NCBI GenBank assembly: GCA_963728975.1
Contig: CAVSMF010000001.1
Coordinates: 372,001-436,000, forward strand
From: DATFCK01 sp963728975
GTDB taxonomy: Bacteria; Verrucomicrobiota; Verrucomicrobiia; Chthoniobacterales; UBA10450
Reading direction: 5' to 3'
Length of the DNA: 64,000 bases
In this document: in pieces, positions 24,565-32,367 of the stretch
How positions within the stretch are numbered: the first letter of the stretch is position 1
Layout: every line of letters begins with the position of its first letter
Position numbers and translations under genes: made by a program
The notes under the pieces: model-generated
What the model was told of the DNA's origin: nothing
Database searches by the model: none
What the model saw: only the letters and a program-made list of their open reading frames with translations

Positions 24565-26009
24565 GTTTTGCGGATGGCGATCAAAGTGATGTCGTCGTTT
24601 TGGGGCTGTGAGCCGGCGAAGTTTCGCACATCATCGATCACCCGTGTAATAATTGCGGACGCACCCTTGCCTGCGCTGGCCCGAACCGACTGGATGGTGC
24701 GGTCGAGCCCGAATTCATAACCCTCGGCATCAAGCGCCTCGGTTACTCCGTCGGTATAAAGAATCAGGCAATCGTCCCGCTCCAGGGGAACGTTGGCATC
24801 CACGGTCAATCTGTCGAACACGCTGCCGCTGTCAATTCCAAGGACCATGCCGGGCGGCTTCAACGGGGTGACCGCTTGCGAGCTCCGTTTGTAGAGCAAA
24901 GGCGCATCGTGGCCGGCCCGGGCCAGGGTGATCTGGTTGCGCGCGAAATCGACGATCAGGTAAGCCATGCTAATAAACATGTCCTCCTTGATGTCGGGAT
25001 AAAGTTGCCGGTTTACTTTTCGCAGAACATCGGCCGGAGACGGATTTTGCCCGGCCTGGCTCCGCAGAACGCTTCGACAAATCGCCATGATCAGGGATGC
25101 GGGAACGCCCTTGCCTGAAACATCGGCGATGGCTATCCCGAGACGCTCGTCATCCACCTTGATGTAATCGAAATAATCGCCGCTGACCTGGCGGGCGGGA
25201 GCGTTGACCCCACTGATCTCGAACCCGGCCACGGCCGGCGCCTCCTCCGGGAGAAGAATTCGCTGGATGTCGCGGGCGATTTCCAGGTCGTGGTCGAGCC
25301 GCTTTTTCTCGCTGGCCTCGGAATAGACGATCGCGTTGTAGAGGGCGAAAGCGGACTGCTCGGCGATCGATTTGAAGACGACGAAATCGCTTTGGGAGAA
25401 GGGCGTGCCCATCGGGCCGTTAGCCAGGGCAAGCACTCCCATGTTTTGTTTCCCATAAAGCAACGGCGCCACCATGATGGAGGCAGCGCCGAGCGCGCTT
25501 TCGCGCAGTTTTGCCAGTTCCGGCGCTTCCGAAAACTCGTTGAGACAAACGCCGTGTCCGGATTGCCAGACCCGTCCGATAAGACCTTCGCCCGACAAAG
25601 CGGAATGGAGCCGCAAATAACTTTCCAAGGCAACCGGGGTAACGCCGGCCTGCTGCAAGATATGAGAAGGAACTTCCACCACCGGTGGACAGCCCTTGGA
25701 GATGAAGGTGGGCACCAGTTTCGTGCCGGTGCGATCGGCCAGATATAAGGCGCCGCCGTGGGCATCGAGAATCCGAGTGGCCCCTTCGACGATCAAACGA
25801 TGCAGGTCGTGCGGCCGGATCGTTTCCCGAAAAGCTTCACCCAGGCCGTGCAGGAAATCGAATACGAGCGTTTCTTCGACCTGAATTTCTTCCTTGGAAC
25901 GCTCCAGCAAGCGGATGCGGCGGCTCTGGATCCGGGCGGTTAGGATCCAGGCCGTAACCAAAATCAGAAGGAGGCCGAGAAGAACGAATGGCCACATGTC
26001 TGCAGCCAC
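24561..26009 (-). CDS. Membrane-anchored GAF/SpoIIE-type serine phosphatase
   Basis: An RsbU-like PP2C phosphatase, likely acting on a phosphorylated STAS-domain anti-anti-sigma factor. Domains in order: an N-terminal membrane helix (~7-25), a short coiled coil, GAF (about 60-230), then PP2C/SpoIIE (about 270-480) with ISGVNAPARQVSGDYFDYI, IADVSGKGVPASLIMA and NDDITLIAI carrying the metal-binding aspartates. The neighbouring STAS gene (26011-26514), whose stop is next to this start, is the obvious partner. The overlap with grpE links it to chaperone expression. No HPK-type kinase is nearby. Confidence 0.9.
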   Translation of the reverse strand: MAADMWPFVLLGLLLILVTAWILTARIQSRRIRLLERSKEEIQVEETLVFDFLHGLGEAFRETIRPHDLHRLIVEGATRILDAHGGALYLADRTGTKLVPTFISKGCPPVVEVPSHILQQAGVTPVALESYLRLHSALSGEGLIGRVWQSGHGVCLNEFSEAPELAKLRESALGAASIMVAPLLYGKQNMGVLALANGPMGTPFSQSDFVVFKSIAEQSAFALYNAIVYSEASEKKRLDHDLEIARDIQRILLPEEAPAVAGFEISGVNAPARQVSGDYFDYIKVDDERLGIAIADVSGKGVPASLIMAICRSVLRSQAGQNPSPADVLRKVNRQLYPDIKEDMFISMAYLIVDFARNQITLARAGHDAPLLYKRSSQAVTPLKPPGMVLGIDSGSVFDRLTVDANVPLERDDCLILYTDGVTEALDAEGYEFGLDRTIQSVRASAGKGASAIITRVIDDVRNFAGSQPQNDDITLIAIRKT

Positions 26010-26010
26010 T

Positions 26011-26514
26011 CTAATTCGTAGCTGTCTTTTCTTGAAGGTCTTGTTTTAGATAATCGAGAACGTCCTTGAATCGGAGCAGATTCTCCGGATCGGCCCGGCA
26101 GAGCGCTTCGTGAGCGGCCAACATCGTTTCAGCCTGCTCTTTTCTTTCCGCGGCGTCGGCATCGTGACCCAACAGTTCGCATTGCGGCGCGGCCGAACCA
26201 TCGGCGTGGATATCGAAAATCTGGTCGAGTCCAAGTCCGGAGAGGAGCTCCCCGTTCCGGGTGCCGCAATGGATAATGTGGAGGTGACCCCGTCCCAATT
26301 CCTTCAGACGCAGGGCCACTCCCGCCATGGTTCCCATAAAGGTCGAATCCATCATGACACATTTTTCAAGATCAATGATGAACTCGCGGTAACCGCGGTT
26401 CACCATTTGCTGGGCAAACTCCTTCAAATTCCCGCTGTTCAGGAAACTTCCCCTGCCTAACACCCTCACCCAAACGGCGGGACCATTCACCCCGACTTGA
26501 ATCGATGACTGCAC
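26011..26514 (-). CDS. STAS-domain protein (anti-anti-sigma-like)
   Basis: A 167-residue protein with a STAS core: VGVNGPAVWVRVLGRGSFLN, YREFIIDLEKCVMMDSTFMG and LLSGLGLDQIFDI. The serine in MMDSTFMG is in the position phosphorylated in SpoIIAA/RsbV-type proteins. A polar helical C-terminal extension of ~65 residues follows (AAERKEQAETMLAAHEALC). I chose the GTG at 26514. The open frame runs to an ATG at 26622 but overlaps the preceding gene and has unlike composition. It ends just before the phosphatase gene, so the two form a partner-switching pair. Confidence 0.82.
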   Translation of the reverse strand: MQSSIQVGVNGPAVWVRVLGRGSFLNSGNLKEFAQQMVNRGYREFIIDLEKCVMMDSTFMGTMAGVALRLKELGRGHLHIIHCGTRNGELLSGLGLDQIFDIHADGSAAPQCELLGHDADAAERKEQAETMLAAHEALCRADPENLLRFKDVLDYLKQDLQEKTATN

Positions 26515-26612
26515 TTCTTGAAAAAAGCATAATAGATCGAGCGGGAAACTGTCAAACCGGTGGAAGCTCGCCGGCAATCGCCTGATTTCCCCTTCCCAAT
26601 TGCAGGGGATGT

Positions 26613-27209
26613 TTACTCCCACAGAAATGAACGGTTTTCGGCAACGATCTTTCCGTTTTCCACCAGCAGACAGCGCCAGGCAATAACGCGTCCGCCATCA
26701 AAATAATCATCGCCCACCACCTTGAATTCGGTTTTGTGATTTCCGTGGACATTTTGATAGGAGATCTCCTGGGCCTGGACATGGGCGTGCAGGTTCTCCT
26801 GCCGATACTCCAAACGCACCGTCAGATCGGCCGGCCGCCGGGCCCGCCAGAAGAAATCGAAATAATTCCCAAAACGCTGGTGTTGATCGAGTTTGGTCAC
26901 GGCCCCATATAATCGATATTGCCGCTCGAAGGTAATTGCCGCGGCCTGGGCCGCAGTCGTCGATCTGGACGCCGCAGTCTCATGCGCTTTGGTCACATTC
27001 TTGGATTCTTTCTGCTTCACCTGCGGCGCGATCTCGGTCATCAGGAACAATTTCGTTTTGCGGAACTCGAAATCGGAGTCGAGCGCCTTGGGCAGCGGTT
27101 TGACCTGGGTAAGCAACTTCGGTTGCGGGGAAGGGGTCGAGGCCCAGACGGCGATGGCCAGGCTTTCGGAAAGCAAAGCAACCATCAGCGCCGGGAAGGA
27201 CCGTTTCAT
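26613..27209 (-). CDS. Exported hypothetical protein
   Basis: I do not recognise the family. The start at 27209 gives a signal peptide (MKRSFPALMVALLSESLAIAVWA). The mature part has a helical Ala/Thr-rich middle and a beta-rich C-terminal half (TVRLEYRQENLHAHVQAQEI, DDYFDGGRVIAWRCLLVENG) ending ENRSFLWE, which resembles a small secreted beta-sandwich. One cysteine only. It is first in the minus-strand run STAS, phosphatase, grpE, dnaJ, but a ~100-bp gap to the STAS start leaves co-transcription uncertain. Confidence 0.7.
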   Translation of the reverse strand: MKRSFPALMVALLSESLAIAVWASTPSPQPKLLTQVKPLPKALDSDFEFRKTKLFLMTEIAPQVKQKESKNVTKAHETAASRSTTAAQAAAITFERQYRLYGAVTKLDQHQRFGNYFDFFWRARRPADLTVRLEYRQENLHAHVQAQEISYQNVHGNHKTEFKVVGDDYFDGGRVIAWRCLLVENGKIVAENRSFLWE

Positions 27210-27278
27210 CGGATTTAACTCAAAGCGAGGATGGGGTGGCCTGTCAATAAGTCGTGTGGCCCAGTCGCCCATCCACCC

Positions 27279-27448
27279 GGACGCCTCGGAGATGCGTCCC
27301 TACCTGTGAGCCCCCCAACGTGACAACGTTCTTTGGTCGCCATCCACCCCGCGGACGCCCCGGAGGTGCGTCCCTACCTGTGAGTTGCCCAACGTGACAA
27401 CGTTCTTTGTTGCCGCTCGATCCGGACGCCTCGGAGATGCGTCCCTAC
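27279..27448 (-). repeat. Three tandem REP units, 71-74 bp period
   Basis: Minus-strand GTAG hairpins with stems of the GGACGCATCTC.../...GCGTCC type lie at 27279-27303, 27353-27377 and 27424-27448. Between them is a shared spacer containing the palindrome AACGT-GACA-ACGTT followed by ctttg. They occupy the divergent gap before the exonuclease-ligase gene, ending 48 bp before its start. Confidence 0.9.
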
Positions 27449-27496
27449 TCAACCGGGCAGCCTTTCTCGAGCCGGTTTTCCGAATAAATTGCGGAG

Positions 27497-30292
27497 GTGA
27501 TTGCGCTTCGTTATGAACGCGGCATTTATTTGCCGGCCCAGGATTTGTGGCTGGATCCGTGGGATGCCAAGCGGTTTGCTTTTGTCTCCCATGCTCACAG
27601 CGATCATATCGCCGCCCACGCCGAAGTTATTCTCTCGGAGCGGACCGCGCGATTGATGCAGGCGCGTTTGCCGGGCCGGCGTAACGAGCATCTCCTGCCC
27701 TTTGGCGAAGAACGGCGCGTCCGCGGAATGGCGGTCACACTTTTGCCGGCCGGCCACATCTTTGGTTCGGCCCAATTTTTTCTCCAAACCGAACCCGAAT
27801 CGCTCCTTTACACGGGCGATTTCAAACTGCGCCACGGAAAATCGGCCGAACCCGCGGAGTGGCGACAAGCCGACACCCTGATTATGGAGACCACTTTTGG
27901 TCTGCCTCGTTACCAATTTCCGCCTACCGAGCACGTGATCAGCCAGATCGTGGGTTTCTGCCAGGAGACCATTGATGAAGGCGCAGTTCCGGTGTTGCTC
28001 GGATATTCCCTCGGCAAAGCCCAGGAAATCCTCTGCGCGCTGGGCGAAGCCGGCCTGGTCCCGATGTTGCACGGCTCTGTTTTCCAGATGACGCGAATTT
28101 ACGAGCAGTTTGGCCAGAGCTTTTGCGAGTACGCGCGATACAACCCAAACAACTTGTCCGGAAAAGTTTTAATTTGTCCGCCGAGCGCTAACCGGTCACG
28201 GATGCTGGAAAAAATTCCGCGTAAACGGGTGGCCATGATCAGCGGCTGGGCGATGGATCCGAACGCGATTTACCGTTACCAGGTGGACGCTGCCTTCCCT
28301 CTGTCCGACCATGCGGATTACGCCGATCTCGTTCGTTACGTCGAACTGGTGCGGCCAAAACGGGTATTTACCCTGCATGGGTTCGCGGCCCAATTCGCCC
28401 GCGATTTGCGCGATCGGGGCGTCGAAGCCTGGGCTTTAAACGAAGAGAACCAGCTCGAGTTGACGCTCCTCGGCCCCGGACCGGGGAAGTCGGGCATGTT
28501 ACCTGCGGCCAATCGGTCAGACAAGACTGTCCGGCAGGATGCCGGACACTGCAGGCAGGATGCCTGCGCTCCCCGATCCGAATTCCGTGAGTTCGCTGAA
28601 GTGGGTGAAGCGATCGCCGCTACTCCGGCGAAGCTCGAAAAAGTTCGGCTGCTGGCGGAATATCTGCGCTCGCTCGATTCCGATCGGCTTCCGGTCGCCA
28701 CGATTTATTTTACCGGGAAACCGTTCGCCCAAAACGATCTCAGGACCTTGCAGGTCGGCTGGTCGATAACTTTCCGGGCCCTCCAGGCAGCGACGAAAAT
28801 CAGCGAGGTTGAGTTTCGACGAATCGCGCACCGGCACGGCGATGCCGGCAAAACTGCGTTCGAAGTGCTGGAAGGGAGGACGAGGCCCCAGCCGTTCACC
28901 ATTCTGGAATCGCGCGCAATATTTGAAGATCTTCATCGAACCCGCGGCCCGATCGCCAAGGCGGAGCTGCTGCGAAAGGTCCTGGAAAACATCTCGGCCC
29001 TGGAAGGAAAGTACATCGTCAAGATTTTGACCGGAGATCTGCGGATTGGTTTACGCGAGGGTCTGGTAGTGGAGGCGATCGCCAGGGGATTCGATTTGCC
29101 ACTGGAGTCGGTCCAGGAGGCGCATATGCTTCTGGGCGATATTGGCGCAACCGCGGTCCTGGCTGCCGGCAACGAACTGGATCGGGCCGAGGTATCGATT
29201 TTCCGCCCGATTCAATCGATGCTGGCCACTCCGGAACCGACCGCGGAAGCAATCTGGGCGCGTTTTAATGGAGCTGCTGCGGCGGCCGCTCCCTCGGATG
29301 CAGCGGAAAGAGAAGGAGAGGAGGCGGCGTCTCCTTTGTACGTTGAAGACAAGTTCGACGGGATCCGGGCCCAATTGCATCGGACTAACGAGCGAGTTGA
29401 GATATTTTCGCGAGACCTGAAACGCATTACCGCCCAGTTCCCGGAGCTTGCCGAGCAAGCAGCCGGGTTCGATGCCGATCTGATTCTGGACGGCGAAATC
29501 GTTGCTTTCGATCAAAGCGGGAAACTGACTTTCTTCGATCTCCAAAAACGCCTGGGCCGGAAGAGTGACGGCGCGGACTTGTTCGCCACACCCTCGGCCG
29601 ATGTGCCGGTTGCATTCGTTGCCTTCGATCTGCTTTGGCTAAATCAGCAATCACTCCTCAAGGTTGCCTTGCGCAGACGGCGCCAGCTGCTGCGCAGTTT
29701 GCGATTCCCTTCTCAATTCCGGATTTCGGAAGTTTTTCCGGCGCATTCCGCGGCGGAGATCGAACGGATCTTTCAGCAGGCGCGGAAACGGGCCAACGAA
29801 GGGCTCATGATCAAGGATCCGGAAAGTTTCTATTCGCCGGGCCGGCGCGGATTGTTCTGGTTTAAACTAAAGAAGGAACTGGCCACGCTGGACGTGGTGG
29901 TCGTCGCCGCCGAGCTCGGCCACGGCAAAAGGAACCATGTTTTGAGCGATTACACCTTTGCGGTGCGGGATGAAGGGAGCGGCGCGCTGTTGCCGATTGG
30001 GAAAGCCTACAGCGGCTTAACCGATGTGGAAATCGCCGAGCTGACCGCTCACTTCAAGGAAAACACGCTGGCCGACCATGGCCGATATCGCGAGGTTAAA
30101 CCGGACGTGGTCCTGGAGGTGGCGTTCAATTCGATACAACCGAGCAATCGCCACGCGAGCGGGCTGGCCTTGCGCTTTCCTCGGATCAAAGCGATTCGGC
30201 GCGATAAAACGGTTGAATCGATCGATACCCTGGCCTACGCGCGACAGTTGGCGGCGGAAGCGAACCCGCAGAAGAAGCGATCGGAAAGTTAG
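27497..30292 (+). CDS. Fusion of ligase-associated beta-CASP exonuclease and ATP-dependent DNA ligase
   Basis: 931 residues. The N-terminal ~330 residues are a metallo-beta-lactamase/beta-CASP nuclease (SHAHSDHIAAH metal motif, LLPAGHIFGSAQF, LYTGDFKLRHG, FPLSDHADY). The C-terminal part is an ATP-dependent ligase with the adenylation lysine in VEDKFDGIRAQ near residue 617, LILDGEIVAFD, EGLMIKDPE and an OB-fold end. The separate forms usually neighbour each other, so fusion is plausible for repair of ends. The linker near 344-359 is a translated palindrome pair. Start is GTG at 27497; no strong ribosome site is seen. Co-acting helicases of such operons are absent here. Confidence 0.92.
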   Translation: MIALRYERGIYLPAQDLWLDPWDAKRFAFVSHAHSDHIAAHAEVILSERTARLMQARLPGRRNEHLLPFGEERRVRGMAVTLLPAGHIFGSAQFFLQTEPESLLYTGDFKLRHGKSAEPAEWRQADTLIMETTFGLPRYQFPPTEHVISQIVGFCQETIDEGAVPVLLGYSLGKAQEILCALGEAGLVPMLHGSVFQMTRIYEQFGQSFCEYARYNPNNLSGKVLICPPSANRSRMLEKIPRKRVAMISGWAMDPNAIYRYQVDAAFPLSDHADYADLVRYVELVRPKRVFTLHGFAAQFARDLRDRGVEAWALNEENQLELTLLGPGPGKSGMLPAANRSDKTVRQDAGHCRQDACAPRSEFREFAEVGEAIAATPAKLEKVRLLAEYLRSLDSDRLPVATIYFTGKPFAQNDLRTLQVGWSITFRALQAATKISEVEFRRIAHRHGDAGKTAFEVLEGRTRPQPFTILESRAIFEDLHRTRGPIAKAELLRKVLENISALEGKYIVKILTGDLRIGLREGLVVEAIARGFDLPLESVQEAHMLLGDIGATAVLAAGNELDRAEVSIFRPIQSMLATPEPTAEAIWARFNGAAAAAAPSDAAEREGEEAASPLYVEDKFDGIRAQLHRTNERVEIFSRDLKRITAQFPELAEQAAGFDADLILDGEIVAFDQSGKLTFFDLQKRLGRKSDGADLFATPSADVPVAFVAFDLLWLNQQSLLKVALRRRRQLLRSLRFPSQFRISEVFPAHSAAEIERIFQQARKRANEGLMIKDPESFYSPGRRGLFWFKLKKELATLDVVVVAAELGHGKRNHVLSDYTFAVRDEGSGALLPIGKAYSGLTDVEIAELTAHFKENTLADHGRYREVKPDVVLEVAFNSIQPSNRHASGLALRFPRIKAIRRDKTVESIDTLAYARQLAAEANPQKKRSES
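28528..28572. repeat. In-frame palindrome pair in the exonuclease-ligase linker
   Basis: TGTCCGGCA/TGCCGGACA is followed directly by CTGCAGGCA/TGCCTGCG and ctcc, which is GGAG on the minus strand. The same composite, with slightly different stems, is intergenic at about 15666-15714 and 18107-18155. Here it encodes about 15 residues (VRQDAGHCRQDACAP) between the nuclease and the ligase domains. Confidence 0.88.
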
Positions 30293-30323
30293 ACGCGCCT
30301 TTGAGTCGCGTATTGGTTAGGCA

Positions 30324-30347
30324 AAGCGGCGGGGACGCCGCTTCTAC
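30324..30347 (-). repeat. Single REP hairpin
   Basis: GTAG followed by AAGCGGCG/CGCCGCTT on the minus strand, the same stem class as 4507-4530. It lies between the converging ends of the exonuclease-ligase gene and the next minus-strand gene and could act as a transcript end. Confidence 0.85.
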
Positions 30348-30366
30348 TTTTTCGCCGCACTCGGCT

Positions 30367-30762
30367 CTACTGCGGCTGCGGTGAAGGGGTGGGCGTGACA
30401 CTTTGTTTGGGCGACCGGCCTTGTTCCGGCGAAGACGTCGGGCGCGAACCGGCCGACGGCGCCGGGACAATTTCGCGAGGATGAAACTTCCGCGCCTGGG
30501 ACCGCAATTTCCCGCCCACTCTCGGCCGGTCCTCGCTTTTATCAGTGGGCGCTGCCGACGCAATCGGCGTCATGCCCGGACGCAGTTTTAGCCTTCTAAC
30601 CGCGGGCGACTTTCTGCGTTCGGGAGCAACTGATGGGCTTAGTGCGGGCGAGGGGGAAACCGACCCGGGCTGGGCCGCGGTTGGTTTGGCCTCTTGCGAC
30701 CGCACCACCGGGGCCGTCATTAGGATGATGAGAAAAATGGCAGCGAAAGAAAGCGAGTGCAT
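30367..30762 (-). CDS. Secreted proline-rich hypothetical protein
   Basis: 131 residues. A signal peptide (MHSLSFAAIFLIILMTAPVV...SQ) is followed by a low-complexity Pro/Ser/Lys/Arg chain with no recognised domain (SVSPSPALSPSVAPERRKSP, KQSVTPTPSPQPQ). The strong signal peptide and composition argue for a real exported, disordered, basic protein; several other genes in this window end or begin with similar Thr/Pro tails. Function unknown. It is last in the minus-strand run aroA-cmk-plsC-small membrane protein, 62 bp after the latter. Confidence 0.6.
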   Translation of the reverse strand: MHSLSFAAIFLIILMTAPVVRSQEAKPTAAQPGSVSPSPALSPSVAPERRKSPAVRRLKLRPGMTPIASAAPTDKSEDRPRVGGKLRSQARKFHPREIVPAPSAGSRPTSSPEQGRSPKQSVTPTPSPQPQ

Positions 30763-30824
30763 ATGTCAGTCTTTGACAATAAGGCTTTTCAATTATTCGA
30801 AAACAACGGCCGCCGTTCCCTGGG

Positions 30825-30995
30825 CTAAGGCGCTTTCGCCGGAGTAACAATCGCGGTTTCGATTTTATCTTGGCGAACCCGTTCGATATGGGCGTGGACC
30901 GACACCAACGCCGTGACCGCCAGGATTACGACCATTGCGATGATGGCATCTCGGGGGACGCGCGCGCTATCCTCCGGCAAACGCGCTTCATTCAT
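30825..30995 (-). CDS. Small single-pass membrane protein (56 aa)
   Basis: The translated product is MNEARLPEDSARVPRD, then a hydrophobic helix of ~18 residues (AIIAMVVILAVTALVSV), then a polar tail HAHIERVRQDKIETAIVTPA. A short polar start, a helix and a charged tail are typical of small inner-membrane proteins. It starts 60 bp after the plsC stop in the same direction. I do not recognise a family. Support rests on composition and the operon-like position. Confidence 0.5.
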   Translation of the reverse strand: MNEARLPEDSARVPRDAIIAMVVILAVTALVSVHAHIERVRQDKIETAIVTPAKAP

Positions 30996-31055
30996 AATCG
31001 CGGAATATCAGCGGGCACACTCGTCATGCAACCGTTGGCGGGCAATTGGGCGTCG

Positions 31056-31667
31056 TCATTCCAGCCGAAGAGCAGCGATGGCATCCATGACCCGCTGACT
31101 TAATCGCTGGTAAACGTCTTTGCCCGCGCCTTTGAGATCCTCCCCGGTAAAATGTATCGGTTCTCCCACCACCACCGTGATCGGATGCAAACGCAGCCGG
31201 CCACCGCGAGGCAAAGCTTCATGGGCGCCAAATATTCGCATCGGGACGACCGGGGCCAGAGTCCTGGCGATAATGAGACCGATTCCCGGCAGGGCCGGTT
31301 GCAACGTTCCATCCGGAGTTCGAGTTCCTTCGGGAAAAACCAATGCCCCATGCCCCGCCTTGAGGACACGGATCAAAGCCTTGAGGGCGCTACGATCGAT
31401 CCCTTCCTGCTCGACGGGGATGACATTGAGCTTGGGCAGGAGCCAGCCGAGGCCCGGGACATCCAAAAGGGAACGGCGCGCCAAAAAGTAGATGGCCCGG
31501 TCAGAGGCAGTTCCAGCCAGCGGCGGATCGAGATAGCTTTGATGGTTGATAGCCAGGATGACCGGCCCGGTCTGAATCATCCGGTCACGGTGTAAAATCC
31601 GAAACCGGAACAACAATTTGCCCAAAAGCCGCGAGAGATGATAGCCGACCCAATAATAGAAATTCAT
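31056..31667 (-). CDS. plsC: 1-acyl-sn-glycerol-3-phosphate acyltransferase
   Basis: Makes phosphatidic acid from lysophosphatidic acid at the inner membrane. The 203 residues have the HX4D motif (AINHQSYLDPP), the acceptor motif VFPEGTRTPDG and the VPMRIFGA segment, standard for PlsC. It follows cmk by 26 bp, and aroA-cmk-plsC form one leftward operon. The cmk-plsC order is also seen in other bacteria, where rpsA often follows; here rpsA is absent and small exported or membrane genes come next. Confidence 0.94.
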   Translation of the reverse strand: MNFYYWVGYHLSRLLGKLLFRFRILHRDRMIQTGPVILAINHQSYLDPPLAGTASDRAIYFLARRSLLDVPGLGWLLPKLNVIPVEQEGIDRSALKALIRVLKAGHGALVFPEGTRTPDGTLQPALPGIGLIIARTLAPVVPMRIFGAHEALPRGGRLRLHPITVVVGEPIHFTGEDLKGAGKDVYQRLSQRVMDAIAALRLE

Positions 31668-31693
31668 CGAAGCAGAAACGGCTGAGCGGAAAA

Positions 31694-32353
31694 TCAGGCC
31701 GGGGTTGGCAGGCCCTTCATCTTTAGGCGGCCGATGATTTCCCCAACTACACCATCGATGGTGAGATGGGAACTATCGATGACCAACGCATCTTCGGCGA
31801 TGATCAGGGGAGCGGCGGGCCGGGATGAATCGGCCTGGTCCCGAAGGGCGATTTGATCGCGCTCTCCTTCGGCGGCGCGGCGGCGCATCCGGACGTCGGG
31901 CGAAGCGTCGATGTAGAATTTGTAGAGAGTGTCCGGAAAAACCACCGAACCGATATCGCGCCCTTCGACCACCAGATCGTAGTCCCGGGCGCAATCGCGC
32001 AGTTTTTCGTCAACGACTCTCCGAACGCGCGGAATGGCGCTGACTCGCGAGACCTCGCGGTTTACCTGGGCGTCGCGCAGATACTTGGTGGGATCGACCC
32101 GATCGATCAGGATGCGCGAAGCCCGGTCGACGATTTTGCAATCGATGGCGCTGGTTTCGACCAGTTTGGCGATGCCTTCGGCGTCGCCCGGATCAATGCC
32201 ACGACCAAGCGCATGCCAGGTTATGGCGCGGTAGATGGCGCCGGAATTGACATAGACAAAACCGAGACGAACCGCCAGATCCCGGGCCACGCTGCTCTTG
32301 CCCGAGGCGGCCGGTCCATCGATGGCGATGACACAACGAGAATCCGATCTCAT
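31694..32353 (-). CDS. cmk: Cytidylate kinase
   Basis: Phosphorylates CMP and dCMP for nucleotide supply. The 219 residues show the P-loop IDGPAASGKSSVARDLA, the substrate region YVNSGAIYRAITW, VEGRDIGSVVFPD and the lid region RMRRRAAEGE. The start at 32353 lies 14 bp after the aroA stop, so the two are co-transcribed. Nothing odd is seen. Confidence 0.96.
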   Translation of the reverse strand: MRSDSRCVIAIDGPAASGKSSVARDLAVRLGFVYVNSGAIYRAITWHALGRGIDPGDAEGIAKLVETSAIDCKIVDRASRILIDRVDPTKYLRDAQVNREVSRVSAIPRVRRVVDEKLRDCARDYDLVVEGRDIGSVVFPDTLYKFYIDASPDVRMRRRAAEGERDQIALRDQADSSRPAAPLIIAEDALVIDSSHLTIDGVVGEIIGRLKMKGLPTPA

Positions 32354-32367
32354 GGCGTCTCAAGGAA

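Noticed and set aside
28336..29545. Several minus-strand frames of 120-165 codons
   Set aside because: Antisense to the exonuclease-ligase gene, whose motifs are continuous.
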